Source: Corythoichthys intestinalis
Lineage: Eukaryota; Chordata; Actinopteri; Syngnathiformes; Syngnathidae
Reading direction: 5' to 3'
Assembly (NCBI RefSeq): GCF_030265065.1
Contig: NC_080405.1
Location: 20,092,501 to 20,156,500, forward strand
Length of the DNA: 64,000 bases
Shown here: in pieces, positions 20,705 through 32,200 of the stretch
How positions within the stretch are numbered: the stretch's first letter is position 1
Layout: each line of letters opens with the position of its first letter
The notes under the pieces: generated by a model
Databases searched by the model: none
Told to the model about the DNA's origin: nothing
Seen by the model: only the letters and a program-made list of their open reading frames with translations
Program-made: the position numbers and the translations under genes

Positions 20705-23700
20705 ATGGCTACATCTGACAATTTACTGTCACTTAGGAATCCAAATGTAATCACCTTTAACATTTATAGAAATCTGAGAAGAAATACCCAAAAAGCAAGG
20801 TAAGATCCTTGTTTGTTTTAAAAACACAGTCGTATTAGTTCTAAAATGGTGTGTCCTGTGTCATTGTTTCCACTATTCAGTCTCCATAAGGCAAATGCTT
20901 TGAAATGTGACAACGACTCATCTGTGGGGCTTCAAATGCTGTAAGTATCCGAATTTTATTTTCATGATTGTTACATATGACCAGGGGTCGCGTTAACCGA
21001 ATATTTTCCTTCGTTGACCGTTTTTTTAAAACGGTGACGGAAAAAACTTAAGTCCATCCGTCATTTTGACAGGTTGCAATTCACACCCCAGACCACAGGG
21101 TGGCGAGTGAGCATATTAATTGGCTATTGTCTCTCTTGATGCGTGACGTCGTTGGCCTTACTCGGAAAAATGTCAAGGCAAATGAGTGTCCGAAGTTCCT
21201 TCAAAAAGCCCTAAAACGCCGATGGTGTTGATAAAAGTGGTGAAAAAAGAGGGACTAATGCAGTGGAATCAAGTGAATCGCCGGTTCACTCCTCACTGCA
21301 GCGAGCAGTTGAAAACACCGCCAATTACCAGGAAGGGCAGAATTGGTAACACGGTGAAAGCGGCATAAAGCCAAAAAAGCGGACCAGACTAGCCAGAGCC
21401 TGAAATTATTTCAAGGAAAATATGGAAGGTGCCGCCACTGTGTCTACTCTTTTTGCTAAGCTAAGCTCGCATACCACGGGAGCACGTCGGCTATGAACGA
21501 ACACTTGACGCGCCGTCACCCAGGTGTATTTCCGAAGACAACAGGAAACAACAAGCTAGCGGATTGTAAGTCCATACAACTTTCTAACGATTTTTTTAAA
21601 AAAGAAGTTGCCTTTATGTGCGTCGTATCAACTATCAACGTGCATTTTTATTTAATAATAATAATAAATTAAAAATATATATACAGTATATATATAATAG
21701 AATTATATAATATTTTATTATTATTAAATGTATTAGGATCATGGTCCCACTTGGGGGGGTGTATATATATATATATATATATATCCTGTATATACATAAT
21801 AAAAATATATAGGGAAACACAGCACTGGCCTGCTTACTGTAATCCATGACTGCACTAATGTTAGTTACTTTATATTATAAAGTATTATTGTATTATTGTG
21901 TATATACATATAGTGACTGCATCAAGATATAGTCATTTTAAAAATTTAAGTGACGGGTAAAAATAGATTATGACCGGATTTTTATGACTCTGTCAGTCAA
22001 AATGACAGACAACGAAAAAGTGTAGCGCAACCTCTGCATATGACTGTAGGGAAATACAGTGATCTTTCGTATTTCGCGGCTCAACTTACTTGCCCTCAGT
22101 GCATCGTGGATTTTTAAATCTTGTTATAAGAATCATAAGAATGAAAGCGTTCTAGAAACATTTATGTACACTTTACATTTACGTATGTATGTACACGTAC
22201 AAATGTAACATGAAATTGAAGGAATACAGTACATACTTACTGTATATTTTACATTTTTATGTACGTTATTTATATTATAATCACATTTCAAATTATCGTT
22301 TGATCTGATAGTGAAAACATGCATTTGTAGGGTTTTGTATACATATTGATATCTATACAGACAAAATGTTATAAATAGGGTGGGGGGGGATAGACACTCC
22401 TTCACGATTTTTCACTTTACGTGGTTGGTTCTGGTCCCCATTAACAGCGATTAGTGAGGGATCACTGTAAGTTATTTTCTTGCTCATTGTAGGGAAATGA
22501 ATTATTTCCTTGCTCATTTGACTGCCTTTGTGTTCTCTTCAGTCAAACAATACATTTGCGAAAACGCTGGCTAGAGCTGAAAGACCGAGAGTACGCAGCA
22601 CGACAGTTTAACCGAGAGCTGCTGCAGCAGTTTGACAAAGCTCAAGACACACTGAGAGAGATGATAGCCGCCACCGCTTCTATGAAGACTATTCGGGTAC
22701 AGAGACGGCCATTTAAACATTAAAGAGGTCTCTCTGTTTTCAGTCATTTATACTTTTTAATGCAAAAACTTGATGAACAGTTTGACCTGTGTAGATGGAG
22801 TATGACCTGTTCCTGGAGGAGAGCGCTTCCCACAGGCAGCAAGAACACAAAGAGAAAACACAAGTTCACCACGAAAAGGTATCAACTGAATCAGGGGCCA
22901 CGATCAACTGTGTCTGACTGTGATTGTCAATCTGCTCATAGACATGACTGCCTTAACTGCAAATACCGTACAATTGCAGTATATTAATTGGAGAAAACTA
23001 CATATAAATGAGAATACCACCTGCTCATAGTTAAAACTGTCACAGCATTGAGCACAACCTTCCCATTGCACCCTATGCATTTATTCTATACCAGGAATTT
23101 TTACACTTACCAGATGTTGCTGTTTATTATGTGATATATTCTATTATTGTCGTAAGAGCACAGTATGTTTTTCTTACAGAGGATGGAACAGTGTTTAAAG
23201 ATGTGTCTCAAAAAAGAAGAGCAAGTGTCTAAATCCATTGGGAAACATTTATATTCAAGTGGTAAGCGTTATAGAAGATTAATGGATGCATTGTTTTTAC
23301 TGTGTATGAGTATTCCTGTCATTAACATTATACACCGTGTCTATGCATAGGTTGTAGCAGTCAAGCACAGAGAAATGGTTCTACACAACTGTGCAATGGC
23401 CAAGGCGGTTCTCCGGCCTATATGCACTCTGTACCTTCTCAATCCCTTTCTGCGCAGACAATGACAGCCTCTGCATTCTCTCCAACTTTACTTCCATGTA
23501 CTCAGACCTTCCAGCTCCAGCCCCTTATAGCCACGTCTCCGAAGCCACAATATTGGCAGAGACATAATTCACCTGACTGGCCTCCCAATCAGGTGGACAC
23601 CCCCCGGTCCTCAATGGTGTCTGATGCTGAAGATGCAGTGACAAGCATTAGCTTTAGGAGCAAATGCAGGCATTTATCCCAGGAGTTGGATTTTAAACCA

Positions 23701-25623
23701 GGTGCAAATAGTAAAGCATTGCTGTTAATAATAATCATGCCTGGCGTTTATATACATTGTTTGTCATTCTGTTAGTCCGTTTGCCCTGCAAGTCCGGTGA
23801 AAACGGTGACACCAGCACCAGCAAAGACTCCAGACAGGTGATGAGTAGGAAGAAGAAAAGGACCACCAAAGAGGGTGACAGAAGCAGCTCTGAGGAGTAA
23901 GACTTTCTCATTCTTATACACTTACAAAATCTTATTTTTTAAATAAATGTTTAGTACTCGTTTCCTTGAATTTTAGTGATGGATTTTGGTGATCACTTCC
24001 ATGAGTTACGATCGATATGATGCAGCCGAATCAACTCGAGTCAAATACTGTCATGTGATGTCACTTCATTAGCTCCAACACAGGAGCTGTATAAACCCCT
24101 GCCTTCCAAAAGACAAACTTTCACTTTTTATTAACACTGCAAGAGGTGTTACTTAACCTTATAATCGTAGTTTACTGTACTGTAAGACACCATACGTAGA
24201 ACAATCAATCATCCCTCTCATCATTCTAAACTGAAACTAAAGAACACATTATGCGGTTAAGTCAGAGGTTCTTTGTATGGCTTCATTCCGCCAGTTTTAC
24301 ATTAAAACCTGCTGTGATCACTTTTAAACTTTAATGTGTCATTCATAGCCTATATGTTAATGCAGACTTCTGTATTGCTTTTGATTAAAACTTGACATAG
24401 TTATCTGAAAGTTGGTAAGTAGGATATCGATGTAAATCATCAGTGAAGCCAAAAAGACCACTCACAATATGACGTGCACTTGAATGTCACTTTCCCCTTT
24501 TTCAAATCAGATCATTAAGGACTTCATCATCAGCGGGTCAGACATCTAAAAGCATTGAGTCGTCATATAAAGGCAGCAACTCCACGAGGGTGAACATTGG
24601 GGGAAATATTGGTGGATCCCCACTGACCACAAAGAATGGAAGAGGAAAAAGAGATAGCCCAAAGAGCTATTCTATGAGCAAGTCCCAAAATGAACATGAA
24701 GTTAGTCGAAGTCCTTTAAACCAGTCCGAGAGCAGCAGCGGTGACGATTCACCTTCCCAATCAGAGTCTAGCAGTAGAAGCAGCACGACTCCAGAAGTCA
24801 AAGACAACGAAGAACTACAACAGGATGAAGAGACAGATGACAATAGTGATGAAGATGAGCGCAACCTGGAGGACAATGGGGCAGAAGATAAGTCACCAGG
24901 GGATGACAGGGAGCACCAGTTTGATAAAGATCAAGTAGGAGATAACTGCCAACCTGACAAGGTGAACGAGAAGGAAAAAAAAAAAGATTTGTGTTGGTTG
25001 CAGGATGAGGACGTCAGTGAGGATAATGCCGAAGAGGAGTTGGAAGAAGAGGAGCAATCAAGTGAGGAGAAAGCCGAGGAGAGAGATTCAGATGACATTA
25101 TTTTCTCACATCCGCAGAACAAGTAAGAAGCTAAATTGATTTGGTTTCTCAATAAAATGATGGAAGACAACAGCACAGATGTGCTTTCCCATCCAGGGTG
25201 CACTTTAGTCCACAAGAGGGTTTTAACGACAATGACAGCGAGGTGGGAAGCAGTACAGGGAAATCTGATGAAGACTCAAGTGAACTTGATGATGACGACG
25301 TTGAGAGTCTCCTTGCTCCTCAAACTCATAAAAAGATAAGCGAGTAAGTAAAGTAGAATAAAGAGTAGAAATCTATTCAGTTAAATTATCTACCTCCATT
25401 TTTCATTTGTAGGAACAAGGATTTCAAAATAGTAGTGAAACCCAAAAATACCACCGCCACCAAAGGTATTGTCAAAAAGATGAACAAAAATTCAAACTTA
25501 TGGGACTTTGTGGATGTTTATTCAGGTTTTGTTTATTTTCCAGTTATAAGCAACATGGCAATATTCCAAGCGGGACCACAACTGGATCAGCAAAGTGACT
25601 CTGATGACCATTTTTATGATTAA
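20705..25623 (+). CDS. kiz: Kizuna centrosomal protein (Kiz)
   Basis: Ten exons: 20705-20799, 20881-20940, 22543-22696, 22795-22878, 23180-23261, 23351-23701, 23776-23896, 24511-25122, 25197-25343, 25413-25623. All phases agree and give 638 codons plus stop (human KIZ about 673). The start is the first ATG after an in-frame TGA. The N-terminal coil (…KCDNDSSVGLQMLQTIHLRK, ELLQQFDKAQ) aligns without gaps to remembered human KIZ (NQSDSCRVKLKYV… to ERVQ), and the C-terminus NSNLWDFVD … DSDDHFYD matches SNALWDESD … DSDDFYD. Between them lies a Ser-rich then very acidic Glu/Asp stretch (about residues 345-540). Kizuna stabilises expanded pericentriolar material at mitotic spindle poles and is a PLK1 substrate. 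Intron 2 is almost all transposon. A single-exon reading of 25413-25623 adds about 20 hydrophobic residues not in human. Confidence 0.92.
20982..22036. mobile_element. hAT-type element with BED-finger remnant, 8-bp duplication
   Basis: It begins CAGGGGTCGCGTTAACCGAA and ends GTAGCGCAACCTCTG, an imperfect inverted pair, flanked by the perfect duplication CATATGAC (20974-20981 and 22037-22044). Inside, a frame near 21432-21530 reads CRHCVYSFC, a stop, then AKLAYHGSTSAMNEHLTRRH, the C-x2-C … H-x-H pattern of a BED zinc finger, which many hAT transposases carry at the N-terminus. The catalytic part is missing. It lies in kiz intron 2. A sibling with the same ends is at 28594-29924. Confidence 0.9.
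22057..22467. mobile_element. TA-flanked MITE (mariner/Tc1 type), 411 bp
   Basis: The ends are CAGTGATCTTTCGTATTTCG and its loose reverse complement, finishing GAGGGATCACTG, with TA on each side (22055-22056, 22468-22469). There is no transposase. It lies 12 bp after the duplication of the preceding hAT element and 75 bp before kiz exon 3. Confidence 0.85.
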
Positions 25624-26263
25624 TTACCATTAGATACGATTACATATATGTTTTTGTATTCCACCCATCTCATACTACAGGGAGCACACATACTATGTAT
25701 GTGCTATTATATTTTGTTGTTGCTATAGGATATGTTTATATTTACACAGAATTGTTATTTTTTTTGTCAGAGATCTGGAATTCTTATGTTCATTGGGAAC
25801 CATGTTGCATTTGGAACTTAAAGTGGATAGGTGAACTTCTTTCACCTAATGAACATGCTGATTGGACAATGGGTTTCTCATGGGGAGGGGGTGTTAGTAC
25901 TTATGTAATAAATCAAATAAGTACCATTAAAAAACGTGGATGCCAACTAACACCCCGTTTTGAAATATGTGTCATAGTTTGATTCTTGTCAAGCTATTCT
26001 ATGACAATTACAGTATACAAGTTCTAAGCACCTTGCCTCCCCTTCTCAGGCCTGTGTATTTATTACTGATTTCTGGGTAGAGTCATCATAGATTTTGTGG
26101 ATGTAACCAAATGATTTGTAAATATAACAATTCGAACGCAATTATTTAAAAAAATGAACTAGTTGATGCAATATACTTAGTGGGCCACAAGACTGCGATA
26201 TCAAGAGCCGGTTGGTTCAAAATTGGTCTCCATTAAGTACATTTGTATTAGTCCTTCTTTTGG
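25624..26263. other. Tail-to-tail spacer between kiz and pola2
   Basis: The 640-bp interval holds the 3' UTRs of kiz (plus) and pola2 (minus). No further exon or repeat is supported. The plus ORF 25695-25982 has no domain. Confidence 0.55.
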
Positions 26264-29200
26264 TTAAATCTTTACCACCTGAGCTGCCAAACAATGGTGG
26301 ATGCTTTTCTCGTCTTCGTCTACTGAGGCGGCACGCTGAATGAGTAGCCGTCCGTAAGTGCCACCCACCTGGCCTTTGGTCAGGCGTCCGGGATTAACAC
26401 ATACACAGCCAATTATATCCTGCGGAGATTTTGTCTATTAACATAGTTTACGGGAAAAATAAAATGACTCAGATTTGCTTGTTCTGTACCTTGACTAAGT
26501 AGCGTAGCTCAGATGGAATGATGAGAATGTCTGGTGTGAGTGGCATCTGACCAAAGCTCTGGAACTTCTCATAGTCCATGTTCACATCCTCAACGGGTGG
26601 GTACAGTGGATAGTAGCTGACGGGAAACATGCATACTATATCTAGCATACAGACCATAGCGAGGTCAATCAATAGCATGGGTGATATTTCCCCCCCCTAC
26701 CTTCTCTGTGTCAGTATGTGCTTCAGAAGGCGAGAAAATCTGTCTGAGCCAGTGCCACTGCAACAAAGAACGCAACCATTTAATGAGAGCAAAAGCTACT
26801 ACAGAGGACATCGGTACATAAAACCTGGAATCAGGTATTTTTGCTCAATCCAATATCATTCTATCCTCATAATGTATCATTTTAAAGGCAGGCATTAGCG
26901 TTATAAAAGTGTAGAGATAGACCGATTATCCGCCGAGCCGAGTATCGGCGCTGTTATTTGGAAATTTGACGTATATCTGCCTTTTTAAAAATTTATATCA
27001 GCTCAGATGCAGCCGTGCCTCTCTCTGCTGCCTGCAGTCTCCTGTATTCACCCAGTCCTCTGATTGGTGAAATGGTAAATGGAGTTACACATGTGTTGCG
27101 CCTTTCCACCTTTTTAAGGCCCTACCTACTGGTGACGCAGCACCAGGAGCAACATGGGGTTTAGTATCTTGCTTAAGGATACTTAGACGAGGTCATCTTT
27201 CTTGTCTGTGGAAATATTTGAGAGAGCTATTCATTTACTCTTTTATTCATCTTTATAAGAGATGTTTCTGAGTCTAGGAAATTCAGGCACTTCTGGAGCA
27301 ATTATTTTTTGTGTGATTAAAAAAAATGAGAGGTGCAACAATTAATCGATGAAACGACAACTAATCGATTAGCAAATTAATCGACAGCTATTTTGATAAC
27401 CAATTAATCGTTTAGGACCTTCTTCACCTTAAACTTGTGTAAATTGTAACTTCAGTTGTAAATATCTGATTTCTTCATTACATTTTTGTTAAGTCAAAGT
27501 AGGAGACGAACAAAAATTTGCTTTTACTTTGGAAAACAATTCATTTTTGCCAATTTTCTGACATCTTACTGTCTAAACTAGCTTCTTAATAAGGCTACAA
27601 ATACTAATGGATTAAAATCGACTAACAAATTAGCTAGCAACAAATTTGATAATCGATACAGTTGTAGATTACCGTTAAGTAAGGAAGCTGTAATAAAATA
27701 GTTTTGAAGGAAATACTTGTCATTTATTTTGTCTTCATTGTTACTTACAACATGCCTAAAACAACTTCAAGGCAAATTGAGAAGATAAGAAATAGGTGAC
27801 ATTTATCCAATGAATCGTTTAATCAATCGTCTGATTAATCAATAGAGAAAATAATCGTTAGTTGCAGGCCTAATAAACATGCTTTAGGCTTTTAAATGAA
27901 GTTCAGTGTTTGTATTACTCTTTTTTATTTTCTTTTTTTTAAACTGCAAATGACTATCAGCTCCAAAAATAGTTCGAGCTTTAATAATGTATCATACAGG
28001 TGCAGGCCAGTAAATTAGAACATCAGGTGCGCATCACAAACTTTTTTGGTCTGGTCAAACATGAAAGGTGTGAATACACCCAGAGAGACCATTTAAAGGC
28101 CTTTACAGGTGTTTGAGTTAGTCAGCATACAGTATTAGTGTGGCACCAGTCATCTTCTACAGAACCATTTCAAAATATTCTAATTTTCTGAGTTACTGAT
28201 TTTTGTGTTTTCATTAACTGTCAGTTATAATAATGAAAACTAAAATGAACACTTGAAATTTATCGGTCTGGGGGTAATGCATGAATTTTTTAACGCAATT
28301 CCTGAAATAATTCAACTTTTTGATGTAATTCTAATTTACTGGTCAGCACCTGTACAACACTGATTTGTATAAGGTGAGTCACGCCATACATATTGTATAT
28401 GAGGAACACAGTCAGCCCTCATTTTTCGCGGTTAATAGGTACCGCTCCCTCCCCTAGAAAATCTACGAAGTAGAGGCGGAGCTTATTTGTATAATTTAAA
28501 ACAACAACAACAAAACCCCTTATACGTATGTATATGTTCATTGTAATAAATGTTTTTAAACACTACAAACAAATGTTTTAATTATGATATGAGCAGGGGT
28601 CGCGTTAACCGAATATTTTCCGTCGTTGACCGGTTTTTTAAAACGGTGACGGAAAAAACTGAAGTCCATCCGTCATTTTGACAGGTTGCAATTCACACCC
28701 CAGACCACAGGGTGGCGAGTGAGCATATTAATTAGCTATTGTCTCTCTTGATGCATGACGTCGTTGGCCTTACTCGAAAAACGTCCGAATTAGCATTCAG
28801 GTGTAGCAAACACGGAAACGTTAGGAAGCTTTGGAGAGCATTGTCTAAGGCTACGTTCTACAGGTCTTAATGCACGAATCCAATTTTTTCGTGTTTTTCC
28901 GACTCGAGTCAGGCATTAACTTGACGGTCTGAACGGGAAAAGTCGCATAGAAGTGGACCATTTCAAATCCGATCTGGGTCATTTTTGTATGTGGTTCAAA
29001 TCCGATCTCGGCCACATTTTTCCAGACTGTCGCGGCGGTCTGTACCGTCCAGTGTCCCAAATCCGATTTTAGCTGTGCGTTATTAGCACCTAGCTTGCAG
29101 TGAACACGGCTTTTGGGGAAGGGCCGGGCTTGACAACAGTCATAAAAAAATAAAAATGGGTTGAGGATAAGCATGAGAATGATCGGTTTTCTCTCTGCTC

Positions 29201-32200
29201 TATGTGAGCTGTATTTCAACATTTCCTACACGACCGAGAGTCGGGAGAGGGGTCTGGCTGCAGCCCGTCTTAGAGAGTCAGGGCAAACTGCCCTTATGTG
29301 AGTCTGACATGCACGGACAGTGCGTGCATGCTATCGATCCATATAAACTGTGAATATAAGCCTAAACGGGGATTATTTATGTCTGTTATTTGTCTCCTCC
29401 TTTTGAAAAGCAAAATATGATATCCCTGGAATGACGGATGACTTGTCATTTTTTTTTATGCTTCTGCGCACCGGCGCGTGTCGGACTGCGAATTAGAGCG
29501 CATGCGTAATACTTGAATGGTCTCAATGGACAAAAGCAGTCTGAACGGGCACGCCAAAAAAACGGATATGACAAAAAAATCGGATTTGTGCATTAAGACC
29601 TGTAGTATGAACGTAGCCTAATTGAATGAGCAGGGACAAACAGCTTGGAGTCAGAAGTACGTGCGCTATTCTCAAACCTGAACGCACCCAGAGTCTTGGA
29701 TGACAAATCAACAGAGCAGAGAGTAGACACAACATAGCTGGTAGTTTCTTCAATTTATTCAGAGTTGAGTAAGTAACGCACCGCTTTTGACCAACACTGC
29801 TATTGAATATGTCATTATTATCATTTTAAAAATTTAAGTGACGGGTAAAAATAGATTATGACCGGATTTTTATGACCCTGTCAGTCAAAATGACAGACAA
29901 CGAAAAAGTCTAGCGCAACCTCTGGATATGAGATATATATATATCAAAGAAAACAATACTCTGTACACATATACATGCATTTATCTTAACATTTTAAAAT
30001 AAAATTCTGTTTATATTTTTTCAATTCATTGAAAAAAATGTAATAGACTGAGGGCGCGAAGTTTGAAGCACAATATAGCTGGGAATCACAGTCCAGTGAT
30101 TGCCAAGTGTTCTTGCTTATCTAAAATTGAGGAAACTGCCCCCTCACCTGCTGATCTCCTCCGCCCCCAAGTGTAGAAGGATATCAGTGGAGGTTATGCC
30201 AAACGTCACACCGTTAATCAGCACAGTGCAGGGGTCAGGAACCAAAGTCACTCGCTGCAGTGATTAAAAATAATTTTAGCTTCGTCTATGAATGATATTT
30301 TTTTTTACAAAATGTGTGTGTGTCCGTCTTACTGGGTTCTTGCAGAGGCTTGGCAGTGTGAAAGGTGGCTGTGGATATATGTAATGATGGTGGATGTCTC
30401 TCTGGGACGGAACAAACACTAGGCGACAGCCTACGCTGAAAACAAAACAATAAAAAATAAATAAAATAAAAATAAAGTGAGAAAGCTGTTCAAAAAATGA
30501 ATGTGAAATAACAGTATGCAGTAGTTTTGAACACAAACCAGATTCCAAAAATGTTTGGACACCGCAAATTGAGAATGCAATGATGTGGAAGTGCCAGATT
30601 TCAATATTCCAAATAGAACATTGATGACAGAGCAAACATTTAAACTAAGAAAATATAACATTTTAAGGTAAAAATATCCCGATTCAAAATTTCATGGTGT
30701 CAAGAAATCTCAATTTGACACATTCAGCCTATTGCTACCTGTCCCAACGTTTTTGAGTTTGTTCAAAGAAATTTAAAATAAACTTATCTTCCCTTAAAAC
30801 GATATATTTTCTCAATTTAACTTTCAACCTGCTATCTATGCTCTATTCTGAATACAACACTTAAATGAGTCATTTCCACGTGAACACATTCAGTTTTATT
30901 TACACTTTTATTCCCAACTTTTTTGGAATCAGATTCGTACTTCTTTACTTTTACTATTTAAAGGTTTATTCTGTGCGCTTTGCTGCTATTTGCGCACCTG
31001 ATTTTAAGGCACATTAATGAGCCAATGTACTGCATTTTCATTTGTTTTTCCCATTGTAATTAGTTTTTCATTTATGAATTCATTTATTATTTGTTTTAGT
31101 TATGGGCTTGATGAATGACGCACGTGTCTTGAGCACTTGTATAATACAGTTATGCTCCAACAAAATAAATTTGAGGTCATTAAGCACAACCAGAATTCAT
31201 ATATAAAACACACTGGATTATAAAATGCCTGACATTTTTGCAGAAAATAAAAGAATTTAAAGTGCACCCAATGGTCAGAAGAATATTTAAAATACTTTTT
31301 GATACGAGTTTTACGTATGACCTAACCCACACAAACCAGACATGCCAACCCCACATAGGACGTTTTCATAGTAAATATTTGAACTCTGACCCATTAGGCA
31401 GGTGTGTAAAGTAAGGGATGTACCAGTATGAGATTCTGACAGTATGATAACCTTAACCCCGGTAACACACCAGAAACGTCAACGTCGCGTCAACGATTCC
31501 GCCGCTATAACGCACCAGTGACGCTCGGCGTCAATTTCCATTGGACGCATTTCACGAGCAGCACGTCTGTGGAACGGCTCGATCGGTTCACGCGAGAATT
31601 GCAAGATCACACAAGAGTAGCGGGTATTTAAAGATTATAAAACAACAACAATTTGCCTTTCAGACCGCGCGTATTGGTCAGGTTTGTTTCAGGAAGAAAG
31701 AAGAAAAAAGAAGTCATGTGCTAAAGAGAAAAGCAATCCCAATGACAAAGATTTTAACATGTATTTTACAAATTAATTTCCTCAATCAATTTTTTTCTTA
31801 TAACCATTTTTCTAAAACTTTATTGATGGTTTTTCTCAAGTTAAAGCACCAAGCAGAAATTAATCGATAAAATTGTGTAGCAGGATTTGTGTATTATTCT
31901 TATTATTTAACTAGAGGTGTTTTAGCTCATTTCAATTTATTTCATTTATATGGGCTATTATTTATTTTATTATGTATTTATGTTTTGCAAATGTGATGTA
32001 GAATTCATTTATATTCTATATTTTATGTCGTATAATTTTAGTTCCTATGTGACTATTAGTTCCTACTTGTTTTGTTGTGGTAGGAGGGTTTTGTATTGAA
32101 CACGGGGGTACTGATGCGCCGAGATTAAAAGCAGAGTTGATACTGTCCTGCCGTGTTGGTTATTGTTATAGCAGAGAAGACAGCAGTAAACCACAAACAA

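Noticed and set aside
24667-24938. Ser-rich minus ORF and second plus ORF within kiz
   Set aside because: They are shadows of the acidic/serine-rich kiz exon 24511-25122.
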